Assembly (NCBI GenBank): GCA_019694835.1
Contig: JAIBBE010000084.1
Location: 1 to 38,117 of the forward strand
Length of the DNA: 38,117 nt
Reading direction: 5' to 3'
Source: Fimbriimonadaceae bacterium
Lineage (GTDB): Bacteria; Armatimonadota; Fimbriimonadia; Fimbriimonadales; Fimbriimonadaceae
In this document: in pieces, positions 1 through 8,097 of the stretch
How the letters are laid out: each line of letters opens with the position of its first letter
How positions within the stretch are numbered: position 1 is the stretch's first letter
The notes under the pieces: generated by a model
Told to the model about the DNA's origin: nothing
What the model saw: the letters and a program-made list of their open reading frames with translations, nothing else
Database searches by the model: none
Translations under genes and position numbers: made by a program

Positions 1-966
<966 letters not shown>

Positions 967-1018
967 TTCGTAGCTTTAACTCGGTGCGTTTAACGCGCGT
1001 TCCACTAATCGATATGCA

Positions 1019-1033
1019 ACTGTCAAAGTGCTC
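1019..1033 (-). promoter_or_regulatory. boxA-like antitermination site in the 23S leader
   Basis: On the minus strand the leader reads GAGCACTTTGACAG, close to the rRNA boxA consensus TGCTCTTTAACA that NusB/NusE bind. It lies about 45 nt downstream of the predicted start and about 55 nt upstream of mature 23S. Both position and sequence fit. Assignment is by resemblance only. Confidence 0.55.
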
Positions 1034-1079
1034 TCTCGCAGGCCAGCGAACCTCTTCCGGGGTGCGTCGGCAAGGAGAA

Positions 1080-1108
1080 ATGATACCAGCGGCCCGACAC
1101 GATGTCAA
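1080..1108 (-). promoter_or_regulatory. Sigma-70 type promoter of the 23S rRNA gene
   Basis: Minus strand: TTGACA (1108-1103), a 17-base spacer, then TATCAT (1085-1080). The -35 is a perfect consensus, the spacing is optimal and the -10 has five of six consensus bases. Start of transcription would be near 1073, about 107 nt before mature 23S. The next gene upstream is a protein gene on the other strand, so this promoter drives 23S without a preceding 16S. Confidence 0.85.
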
Positions 1109-1228
1109 GACCCCCAACGCCCCGTTCACGCCAATTCAGGCTCATTGAACCTAGGACCCCGCAAAACTTGCCACGGAAAAGGCAGAATGAAAAGGCGGTC
1201 ACCGGGGTTCTGCCGATACACTAGAAAC

Positions 1229-1849
1229 ATGGAAAGAGACCCGGTCGAGCGACGAGAGGCCCACAAGGCATTCTGGCAGTGGTTTCTGGCCAATCGGGAC
1301 ACCGTCTACGACCGACACCACGAGCAAGCGTACTGGGTTGAGATCAATCGGCAGGTCCACCTCGCCGAGCCGGTTCTGTGGGAGGTCATTCCTGCCGCCC
1401 AGGGACCGCGTGGGCTGCGTTTCTCGGCGGGCGGGCTCATCCAACACATGGATGCCGTGCTGCGCCTGGCCGCGTCCGCCCCCGAAATCCCGGGCTGGCG
1501 CATCCTGACCTTCAAACCAGCCCGGGAAGACACCGATTTCGGTGTCGACGGCAGCGGGCTCTATCCCGACTTGCCGGTCAAGCGCATGGAAGTCCCGTCC
1601 ACCCTCTTCGAGTGGCGACCGAACGGCGACGGGATCGACATCGCGGTCTATGTGAAGGGAGTCACGCGGGAAAACGCGAAGGCGCACCTCGGCGTGTTCC
1701 TGCTCCTGCTCGATGGCCTCCTCGGCGAGTACACGACCATGACGCTGATCAAAAGCGTCGGCATGAACCCGCTCGACGCCGCGCCGCCCGAGGCCCGGCC
1801 CCTGCGCGAATTGGCCTCCCTGGCGCGCGCCGGGTTGCCGGTGGCCTGA
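1229..1849 (+). CDS. Conserved hypothetical protein (206 aa)
   Basis: No function is assigned. The protein is soluble, with no signal peptide or membrane segment. It starts with a helical stretch containing FWQWFLANRD, has a central segment ending PGWRILTFKPAR, and ends in a hydrophobic stretch FLLLLDGLLGEY. This pattern recalls a widespread uncharacterised family of about 200 residues in which an FW.WF N-terminus precedes a PGW..IAFRPR segment; that resemblance is from memory. Start: ATG at 1229 is preferred because the residues before it (from 1187) look non-coding. TACACT sits 6 bases before it and there is no clear Shine-Dalgarno, so the message may be leaderless. It is divergent from the 23S gene. 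Confidence 0.75.
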   Translation: MERDPVERREAHKAFWQWFLANRDTVYDRHHEQAYWVEINRQVHLAEPVLWEVIPAAQGPRGLRFSAGGLIQHMDAVLRLAASAPEIPGWRILTFKPAREDTDFGVDGSGLYPDLPVKRMEVPSTLFEWRPNGDGIDIAVYVKGVTRENAKAHLGVFLLLLDGLLGEYTTMTLIKSVGMNPLDAAPPEARPLRELASLARAGLPVA

Positions 1850-1934
1850 GCTTCGAGGCAACTCGCGCGAACACCTCCTTGCGAAACGCCTGGGTCTCTT
1901 GCTCGCTTCCCCAGCGGTTATCGTCGGTCATCAT
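1845..1934 (-). pseudogene. Possible 5' remnant of a gene downstream of the glycosidase
   Basis: After the glycosidase stop, the minus strand has GGAGGGC then ATGATG at 1934, opening about 30 codons that look like a real N-terminus (MMTDDNRWGSEQ..., then ..FARVASKLR). The frame then runs on to 1749 with an Arg/Pro/Ala-rich composition typical of a shadow of the opposite gene. A truncated fourth gene of the cluster is one reading; a chance frame is another. Weakly supported. Confidence 0.25.
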
Positions 1935-1960
1935 GCCCTCCAGAGGCGGGCCAAGGGCGT

Positions 1961-3094
1961 TCAGTAGCCGGAAATCGGCAAATCCTCGGCCGGGGTAGAT
2001 CCCGCCGGTAACTGCGGATCAACGACACCATTCGCGTTCCCCATCAGCAGGTAGCTGGTCGTGTAGCTTCCGTCGTAACGGAGCAATCCAAAGTTGTTCT
2101 CGTCGCGAGCATCGTCTTCCTCAAGCTCGTTCATGGCGTTGTAGTAGAACACGGCATCGGCCCTCGGATGCTGGCAAAGCGCATCGAATGCCGCCACCCG
2201 GTGCATCGCTATCGTGTCCTCGTTGCCCCACTTCCAGAGGTCCTGGTTCATCCCCGTGTTCAAGAATGTTGTTCCGTGCTCGGTAATCCAGATTGGCTTC
2301 TGAAGAACGGGGGAACCGAACACACCCACGCTCTGCCAGAACTCAATAAACTGGTCGAACAACCACACGACTCGCGCCCGATACTCGTCCCACGAAAGGA
2401 GGTAACGGTACTTCACCCGATCATAGTAGATGTGTACGTTGATGATGTCAGCGTGAAGGATGATATCTGGGACTAAAGAGGCAGTGAGCAACCACCCCAG
2501 TTCAATTGACCACGGGTTAACCATGTCGTCCGCGTACATCGGGAAGGACATGGCGTGCGAAAGAAATCTTACGTTCGGGAAGTACTCCTTAAGTGCCTGA
2601 ATGATAACCCCAAGCGATGCTTGATAAGTCTCCTCAATCTTTCCATCAAGAGTTGGGTCACCACCGTTCAGGGGTCGACTCGCTTCGTTAGCTACCTCAA
2701 CCGCCAATCGATCCGCCGGCCAGCCGTTGTCGTTGAGGATCCGACTAATGATCTGCTTGTAGAGGAAGATCACCGGTGCCTCGTCGGCTGGGGCCCACGT
2801 AAAGACGCCTGCATCAAACACTGACTCCCAGTCGCCGTTACTCGGCGGAACCGCCAACGTCAGTAGGATGTTAAAGTCATAGCGGCGGCAACGCTCAATG
2901 TGTCGATCAAGTTCAACCCATAGGGGGATTGCAACGAGGCCCGGCCCGCCGGACCCGAGCATACCGACATCTGGATTGAATCGTACCCACCGAAAACCGG
3001 CGAACTTGGCTGTCTGAAAACTCCTGTCCTTTCGCAAGATCGGAATGTTTTCGTCCGACTGCGCCGCAAGAACGCCTATTCCACGTATCGCCAT
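1961..3094 (-). CDS. Putative clan GH-A (GH5/GH39-like) glycoside hydrolase
   Basis: A 377-residue protein with a TIM-barrel glycosidase pattern. AVEVANEAS at 131-139 offers the Asn-Glu pair (E137 as acid/base). NVHIYYD holds the conserved His-x-Tyr (H221, Y223). IWITEHGT at 268-275 provides the nucleophile E272. These are the hallmarks of clan GH-A; the substrate cannot be told. No signal peptide is visible at the N-terminus (MAIRGIGVLAAQSDENI), which is odd for a polysaccharidase and suggests either a cytosolic role or a mis-set start. GAGAGG seven bases before the ATG is a good ribosome site. The gene begins 4 bases after the PEP-CTERM stop, so the two are one transcript. Confidence 0.7.
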   Translation of the reverse strand: MAIRGIGVLAAQSDENIPILRKDRSFQTAKFAGFRWVRFNPDVGMLGSGGPGLVAIPLWVELDRHIERCRRYDFNILLTLAVPPSNGDWESVFDAGVFTWAPADEAPVIFLYKQIISRILNDNGWPADRLAVEVANEASRPLNGGDPTLDGKIEETYQASLGVIIQALKEYFPNVRFLSHAMSFPMYADDMVNPWSIELGWLLTASLVPDIILHADIINVHIYYDRVKYRYLLSWDEYRARVVWLFDQFIEFWQSVGVFGSPVLQKPIWITEHGTTFLNTGMNQDLWKWGNEDTIAMHRVAAFDALCQHPRADAVFYYNAMNELEEDDARDENNFGLLRYDGSYTTSYLLMGNANGVVDPQLPAGSTPAEDLPISGY

Positions 3095-3098
3095 TTGA

Positions 3099-3860
3099 TT
3101 ACCTCTCTTTAGGCTTTCGAAGCCGAATTAGGCCAAGAGAACCAAAAAACAATATCGCAAGCATCCCGGGTTCGGGGGCGATAAGGGTCAGTCGTGAATT
3201 CTCAAAGTAATTCACATTGTCATAGAAATACGTATTGTCCGTCCCTGTTAAGCGCAGAGTCGTCGACCCACCGGTCTGATTTGGGAAATTGTAGAGCTGC
3301 AGATTATTGATACCTTGAGCGGCAAACAACCCATTGTCCCGCAAGCTAAGTCTAAACAATGGAAGCACTTCATTGTTGAGGATTGTCTTGGTCACACCCG
3401 CGAAATTAAAGATCCCGGCATTAAGACCCCATGGCCTGACTGGGCCGTCCCAGGGCTCAGTCCATCCCCCCATGAGCCGCGTCTGCGTACCGAAGTTGGA
3501 CACCCAAGAGGGAACCCAAGTGATATTGGGGTTATTCGCAAACGTGGCGTTTCTCGTGAACCCAAATCTCTCGCGGATCGTGTCGCTGCCTGGAATCGGA
3601 ACAGCGGGGTCAAGCGTGGTAGTCCTTCCAAACCCCACCAGAACATTAGCTTGGTTGAATGTTATTGCATGGCCGCTGACGTTCTTTACGAGGATATCGT
3701 ATTCGTTGGTCCACGCCGAACTGGTTACCTGGTCCTCACTAATCCTCGAATCATCGCCTCCAGCTGCGGAGAAGTAGAATTGAACAGTGCCGCCAAAGAT
3801 CGGTTGGCCGTATGCGGTTGCCCCGAGAGCAAGTAGTGGAAATATGAGAATCTTCTTCAT
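3099..3860 (-). CDS. PEP-CTERM sorting-domain protein
   Basis: A 253-residue exported protein. The N-terminus MKKILIFPLLALGATAYGQ is a classical signal peptide. The body is beta-rich with many Asn and Thr. The C-terminus has the PEP-CTERM tripartite signal: APEPG, a hydrophobic stretch (MLAILFFGSLGLI), then a basic RLRKPKER tail. In this family the tail is cut by an exosortase/archaeosortase and the protein is released or anchored at the surface. ATG at 3860 is preferred over 3875 because GGAG sits properly in front of it. It lies 11 bases after the frameshifted gene and just ahead of the glycosidase gene. The body has no recognised domain. Confidence 0.85.
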   Translation of the reverse strand: MKKILIFPLLALGATAYGQPIFGGTVQFYFSAAGGDDSRISEDQVTSSAWTNEYDILVKNVSGHAITFNQANVLVGFGRTTTLDPAVPIPGSDTIRERFGFTRNATFANNPNITWVPSWVSNFGTQTRLMGGWTEPWDGPVRPWGLNAGIFNFAGVTKTILNNEVLPLFRLSLRDNGLFAAQGINNLQLYNFPNQTGGSTTLRLTGTDNTYFYDNVNYFENSRLTLIAPEPGMLAILFFGSLGLIRLRKPKER

Positions 3861-3871
3861 GGTAGTCTCCA

Positions 3872-4723
3872 TCAACCAATAAACCGACCATAGAATCCGA
3901 AATCAATTCTCGGATAAGGATAGGCGTTGTCGTCGTCAGGTGGAATGGCCGTCATTCCCGAAGCGACCGGCGGTGCGGTGCCGTCATTGTCGAAGACGAC
4001 GTCCGCGAAGTCCCAGGTTGACCAGTCTGTTGATGTGTTCGTCCTGACTCGGTCAGCTCGCCAAAAATTGGCTGTGTCGTTACTATAGTCACGTGGATAG
4101 CGACCGAAAAAGTGGGCAACGAGATCGGCGCCAGGATAGATCGCCAGGTAGTAGAGACCCGCAGGAATGATCAACGTGCCGCCGTTACTTGGGTCCGGAG
4201 GCACGAATAGTTTGCGGGACTGCACGGCCGTTGGCCGAGTGGTCGATCTTGAAGGTGGCTCCTTCGAGAATCTTCCACGCCTGTGTCGTATTGGTAAACG
4301 GAAACATCTGAAAAAGCCCAAACTTCATACGGATGGTCCCGGATTCGTACTCCTGGAGTGGAATGGTCAGTCCATAACACTCGAAATCGTGCATGAAGTT
4401 CCAGCGTTGCCAGTATTCTTGCTGCGGTGGCTCGTCGATGTCGATCTGGTCGATGGTCACAAGATCAGGAGGCGGCGCAGTCGTATCAAGGAAGAGGCTT
4501 GGCCGACTTGCTCCCCACGGTTCCGACGAGGAGCAGAGGTACTCGTCGAGGGCGCATCCCGAAAGGGGTACCCGGGTGTAGAAATCGGAGCTTCACCGAA
4601 GAGCCGCTCCCACTCTTCGTTACAGAGTCCTCGGAGCCGCGGCGGTGCGCTGCTCAATCCAAGGGGACGAATGCCGGACCCGAGGGCCTGACTCTTGACG
4701 ACCGTGGTGGGGTCTGCCATCAT
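3872..4723 (-). pseudogene. Hypothetical gene interrupted by two compensating frameshifts
   Basis: AGGAGGGG precedes ATG at 4723/4720. The first frame is convincing up to LCNEEWERLFGEA (about 4592). Coding character then moves to the -1 frame (DFYTRVPLSGCALDEYL...PPPDLVTIDQIDID...GRAV), and near 4225 it returns to the original frame (QSRKLFVPPDPSNGGTLII...YGRFIG). The original frame has a TGA at 4457-4459 and the middle frame a TGA at 4595-4593, so neither is open throughout. Joined, the parts give a coherent protein of about 283 residues with no recognised domain and no signal peptide. Two single-base assembly errors, a decaying gene, or a short GTGA-overlapping gene set are all possible. 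It heads the PEP-CTERM/glycosidase cluster. Confidence 0.6.
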
Positions 4724-4891
4724 TCCCCTCCTGAAAGAGGGCCAATGAGCGCAGCCACGGATGAAATCCCGCTAAGGGGTGTCCATAACTTTCTCATGAC
4801 TAATGATACTGATTATGTCGCCAACCGACACTGTGCGTTTGTGCGCCATTCCTCAATGAATCGCGAAGCCGGTAAAGATACGAGCCCCGTA

Positions 4892-4974
4892 CCGCTGGCG
4901 TCCCGCCGGCATCCGCAAGCCCAGCACGAGAGGCAGCCCACTAAAGGGGAGGGATGCCGGCGGGACGCCAGCGG
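4892..4974. repeat. Palindromic element, family A, intergenic copy
   Basis: Bases 4892-4914 and 4952-4974 are perfect 23-bp reverse complements (core CGCTGGCGTCCCGCCGGC) with a 37-base loop. The same arms recur inside xerC at 20428-20514. Nothing else is recognised in the 331-base gap 4724-5054 except the Shine-Dalgarno region of the next gene. Confidence 0.85.
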
Positions 4975-5054
4975 GACGGGTGGCCCCTAAGGATTCTTAC
5001 CAGGTTTGCCGATCATTTTCTCGGATGCGCTAAACGCGTCCGGAAAGGTGAACC

Positions 5055-5705
5055 ATGATCAATCGAGCCATACAACACTCGCGCGCTCTGCCCCTCCAGT
5101 TCTGGAATGGCCTCGCGGGCAAGGGGACTGCCCCCAAAGCCGTGGCGGCCAAACCGATTCCGGCGAGCGGCGTACCCACGAAGACCCCTGGGGTCAGCAT
5201 CAACCTGACCCCCGCCACCGGAAAGCCCGTCCGCGACGTTGGACGACTCGGCTCCGAGAATACATTCGAGGCCCTGAAGAAGGCCTACGGCAGCGTCGCC
5301 GGTGAAGATGGCTACCGCAAGGATCTCGACTTCGACCAAGACGGCGAAATCGGCATCGGCGACTACGCCATCTTCTCCGCCAACTACAAAGGTCCCGATA
5401 AGGCACCTGAGAAGGCACCCGACGAGCTAGACCTCCTTCGTGCGGCATACAACACGTCGACCGGAGACAAGGGCTACGACAAGCGGGTGGACTTCAACCA
5501 AGATGGGTCGGTCGACATCGCTGACTACGCGATCCTCTCCGATCGTCGCGGTCGAGAGGCGGCCAAGGCTCGGGAGTTCGAGGCTTTCAAGGCCGCGTAC
5601 GGTTCGACCGATGGAGACAAGAACTTCGACAAGAAGTGGGACCTGGACGGTGACGGCGAAGTCGGAATCGGCGATTACGCGATCTACTCTGCCAAATACG
5701 CCTAG
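5055..5705 (+). CDS. Protein with three dockerin-like calcium-binding repeats
   Basis: A 216-residue protein. After about 60 low-complexity residues rich in Ala, Pro and Lys come three repeats of about 40-50 residues. Each joins an amphipathic helix (F.A.K.AYGS) to an EF-hand-like loop: DFDQDGEIGIGDYAI, DFNQDGSVDIADYAI and DLDGDGEVGIGDYAI. The D-x-D/N-x-D-G pattern followed by DYAI is that of type I dockerin or bacterial EF-hand modules, which bind Ca2+ and mediate protein-protein contact. Dockerins usually have two such units; this has three. No signal peptide is evident (MINRAIQHSRALPLQFW), so location is unclear. AAGGTG precedes the ATG at 5055. It stands alone between two palindromic repeat elements. 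Confidence 0.75.
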   Translation: MINRAIQHSRALPLQFWNGLAGKGTAPKAVAAKPIPASGVPTKTPGVSINLTPATGKPVRDVGRLGSENTFEALKKAYGSVAGEDGYRKDLDFDQDGEIGIGDYAIFSANYKGPDKAPEKAPDELDLLRAAYNTSTGDKGYDKRVDFNQDGSVDIADYAILSDRRGREAAKAREFEAFKAAYGSTDGDKNFDKKWDLDGDGEVGIGDYAIYSAKYA

Positions 5706-5724
5706 AGTCCTTTCGCCTCAGCCC

Positions 5725-5950
5725 AATGTACTTTCGCCGTCCCGGCTAATCCGGAATGGGAATTTTCGCCGTCTCGGCGAATCCCCCATACAATGCAGTG
5801 CGCCTCTCCTGCCGATGGCAAGAGAGGCGCTGATGTTGATCTCAATCCCCAAATGGACGCCCAGGTTTCCCAGGCTTCTAATTGCCATGGGGAATCGCCG
5901 AGAGGCGAAAGTACTTTTCCGGAGATTCGCCGGGACGGCGAAGGTACTTT
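5725..5950. repeat. Long imperfect inverted repeat, family C (core GTACTTTCGCCG)
   Basis: The left arm (about 5725-5787) and right arm (about 5889-5950) are imperfect reverse complements over about 60 bases. Each contains TACTTTCGCC followed by GTCCCGGC or its complement. The core at 5728-5747 reads TGTACTTTCGCCGTCCCGGC. Between the arms, GCGCCTCTC and GAGAGGCGC (about 5810-5830) form a further hairpin. The element fills the gap between two convergent genes and could also act as a terminator. Copies of the core recur at 19566-19814. Confidence 0.8.
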
Positions 5951-5953
5951 GGG

Positions 5954-6319
5954 CTAGTCTTGGTTGGCGCGGGCCGATTCGTCTGACCACCACTGCGTGC
6001 CGGTGCTCGAGTCGTTGGGCTTCTGCTTAACGGTCACCGGCTTTGGCACCGCGACCGTCGGCTCGGGGGCTACTGCTTTCTCGCCTGGCTTTGCCATGGT
6101 CGTCGTGCCACCGACGACATTTGACAGATTGGCTTTCATCTGGTCCTTGATGTTCTTATCGGTCGCGGGGGTGCCTTCGGGGACCGAAGCATGATCGTGG
6201 TCGTCCTTAGGTGCTTGCGGTGCAATGAGCCCCATCTGGGCCAGATTGATAAACACCACCACCAGCACGAGACCACCGAGGGCGGACAGAAGGAGAACCG
6301 GGGTTTTTCGCTTTTTCAT
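5954..6319 (-). CDS. Small membrane-anchored hypothetical protein (121 aa)
   Basis: The N-terminus MKKRKTPVLLLSALGGLVLVVVFINLA is a basic start followed by a single membrane helix (about residues 7-27), so the remainder probably faces the periplasm. The rest is polar and low complexity, with a DDHDH acid/His cluster and a Pro/Val/Lys-rich stretch. No domain is recognised. AGGA precedes the ATG. It is divergent from the glycosyltransferase operon, with 65 bases between starts. Confidence 0.7.
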   Translation of the reverse strand: MKKRKTPVLLLSALGGLVLVVVFINLAQMGLIAPQAPKDDHDHASVPEGTPATDKNIKDQMKANLSNVVGGTTTMAKPGEKAVAPEPTVAVPKPVTVKQKPNDSSTGTQWWSDESARANQD

Positions 6320-6384
6320 CGAGAATCCTAGGATATGATGCGATTAGTGTATCCGAGATGCAGGAAACGGGCCAAGGACGGCCT

Positions 6385-7467
6385 ATGATCACGGTTGCGA
6401 TCGATGCCCGCCTTGCCGCCGGATCGCATACTGGGGATTCGACCTACTGGAGCGGGCTCCTTTACGGCCTATCCCGAATCGCGCCCGACGCTCGGTTCCT
6501 GCTCTTTTCCAACGCCGAACGCCCCGCAGAGATTCCCGCCTCTGACGCTTTTCACTGGGTTCGAGTTCCGGCGAGGTCGAATCGGTGGTGGAGTTTGGTT
6601 GCCTTCCCTCTCGCCGCGCGCCGAATGGGGGCTCGGGCGATCCACACGCAGTACAACTTGAGCCCCCTGGCAGGCCAGCGCGGCATCACGACGATTCACG
6701 ACGTGTCGTTCTTCATCGGTCCGCAGTGGTTCAAGCCGAAGGACCTGTTCCTGCTTCGCCGTTTCGTTCCAGCCTCGGCCCGGCGCGCGGCACGGGTGAT
6801 CACGGTTTCGGAGACCTCGCTGAGCGAGATTGAGAAGTTCATCCCCGCCGCACGAGGCAAAGTCACTGTTACCCCCCTCGCGCTCAGTCCCCTGCTCGAA
6901 ACAATCCCGCGACCCGAGGCAAAGAAGATCGTTGAATCCGAGACCAACCTTCGCGGACCCTTCCTCCTCACCGTCGGTACCCAGTGGCCGAGAAAGAACA
7001 TGGCGCTCGCGATCAACGCCGCTTCCTTAGTGCCGCACCCGTTAGCAGTAACAGGTAAACGGAGCGCGGACTTCAGTCCGCCTTCGGACCCCGGACTTCA
7101 GTCCGCAGCTATCCACTCCACCGGCTACGTGTCGAACCGGGTGCTCAGCGCCCTTTACGCCGCCGCCGATCTCTACCTGGCACCCAGCTTTCACGAAGGC
7201 TTCGGCCTCACCCTCCTCGAAGCATTCGCCAGCGATTGCCCCGTCATTTGCAGTTCCGGCGGAGCGATGCCTGAGGTCGCGGGCAACGCGGCATTCGTCG
7301 AGCAAAGCTGGGAGCCGGACGTTTGGGCACGATCCATCAAGGCTCTGCTGTCCGATTCCGGTAAATTAGACCAAATGCGAAGGTTGGGGAAGGAACGGGT
7401 GGCCCAGTTCGACTGGCGCGAGACCGCAAGACGAACGTTCGACGTGTACCAGGAGGTTTCCCGATGA
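6385..7467 (+). CDS. Glycosyltransferase family 4-type (GT-B) enzyme
   Basis: A 360-residue GT-B glycosyltransferase. The N-terminal domain opens MITVAIDARLAAGSHTGDSTYW, typical of GT4 mannosyl- or rhamnosyl-transferases. The C-terminal domain holds the EX7E signature in HEGFGLTLLE, which binds the nucleotide sugar, followed by SSGGAMPEVAGNAA. It probably builds a surface polysaccharide or glycolipid in the cytosol. ATG at 6385 has AAGGA upstream; an earlier ATG at 6358 would add nine poor residues. It is the first gene of a four-gene operon with ATGA-type overlaps. A palindromic DNA repeat at 7066-7106 is translated in-frame between the two half-domains. Confidence 0.9.
   Translation: MITVAIDARLAAGSHTGDSTYWSGLLYGLSRIAPDARFLLFSNAERPAEIPASDAFHWVRVPARSNRWWSLVAFPLAARRMGARAIHTQYNLSPLAGQRGITTIHDVSFFIGPQWFKPKDLFLLRRFVPASARRAARVITVSETSLSEIEKFIPAARGKVTVTPLALSPLLETIPRPEAKKIVESETNLRGPFLLTVGTQWPRKNMALAINAASLVPHPLAVTGKRSADFSPPSDPGLQSAAIHSTGYVSNRVLSALYAAADLYLAPSFHEGFGLTLLEAFASDCPVICSSGGAMPEVAGNAAFVEQSWEPDVWARSIKALLSDSGKLDQMRRLGKERVAQFDWRETARRTFDVYQEVSR
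7066..7106. repeat. Palindromic element, family B, in-frame inside the glycosyltransferase gene
   Basis: GCGGACTTCAGTCCGC at 7066-7081 is a palindrome, repeated with one change at 7091-7106 (CCGGACTTCAGTCCGC), 25 bases apart. It encodes roughly ADFSPPSDPGLQSA, inserted between VTGKR and TGYVSN, where GT4 enzymes normally have a short loop. The frame is kept. Confidence 0.8.
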
Positions 7468-7661
7468 TCGATCCCAAGTTTCTCAGCGTGTTGGCTTGCC
7501 CGCGCTGTGACTCGCGACCGCCGCTGAAGCAGGAAGGCGAACGCCTCGTCTGCACCGTCTGCGCCGCCGCCTATCCCATTGTCAACGGCATCCCCCATCT
7601 GCTTGTCGAGGAAGCCATCCTGCCCGAAAGCGAAGGAGCCCATGCGCCAGCAGAATCTTAA
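7464..7661 (+). CDS. Trm112-like zinc-ribbon protein (UPF0434 type)
   Basis: A 65-residue protein that begins [14 protein letters not shown] and continues [19 protein letters not shown]. It has the two CxxC pairs and the PIVNGIP.LL block of the Trm112/YcaR family. Eukaryotic and archaeal Trm112 activates methyltransferases; the bacterial role is not established. The start overlaps the glycosyltransferase stop (ATGA), indicating translational coupling, and its end overlaps the start of aroQ by 20 bases. Confidence 0.88.
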   Translation: MIDPKFLSVLACPRCDSRPPLKQEGERLVCTVCAAAYPIVNGIPHLLVEEAILPESEGAHAPAES

Positions 7662-8097
7662 GGTCATCGTCCTGCACGGCCCGAACCTGAACCTGACCGG
7701 CTTTCGCGAGCCGGATCTCTATGGCAAGAAGCCGCTTGAGGAAATCGACGCCGACATCCAAGCCGCCGCCAGCAAGCTCGGGATGGAAGTTCGAATCCTG
7801 CAGTCGAACCACGAAGGTGTACTGATCGACACGATCCAGGAGCACCGGAAGTGGGCCGACGCCATCGTCATCAACCCGGGTGGGCTGACTCATTACTCGA
7901 TCGCCCTTCGCGACGCCCTCATCAGCGTCCGCATTCCGGTCGTGGAGGTGCACCTCAGCAACGTCCACGGGCGCGAAGAGTTCCGGCGGCATTCCGTGAT
8001 CGCCCCTGTCACAGTCGGCCAGATCGTGGGATTTGGCGGCTACGGCTACGTCCTGGCTCTCGAAGCCATCCTCAACCTGCAGACGGAGGTCATATGA
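7642..8097 (+). CDS. aroQ: 3-dehydroquinate dehydratase, type II
   Basis: A 151-residue protein, the usual length for the dodecameric type II enzyme that converts 3-dehydroquinate to 3-dehydroshikimate in the shikimate pathway. [17 protein letters not shown] supplies the active-site Asn, Arg and catalytic Tyr (about N15, R22, Y27). NPGGLTHYS and [17 protein letters not shown] are the other conserved blocks, the latter with the catalytic His. GAAGGAG lies in front of ATG 7642, which overlaps the Trm112-like gene. Upstream in-frame ATG at 7579 is not conserved in character and is rejected. Confidence 0.96.
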   Translation: MRQQNLKVIVLHGPNLNLTGFREPDLYGKKPLEEIDADIQAAASKLGMEVRILQSNHEGVLIDTIQEHRKWADAIVINPGGLTHYSIALRDALISVRIPVVEVHLSNVHGREEFRRHSVIAPVTVGQIVGFGGYGYVLALEAILNLQTEVI

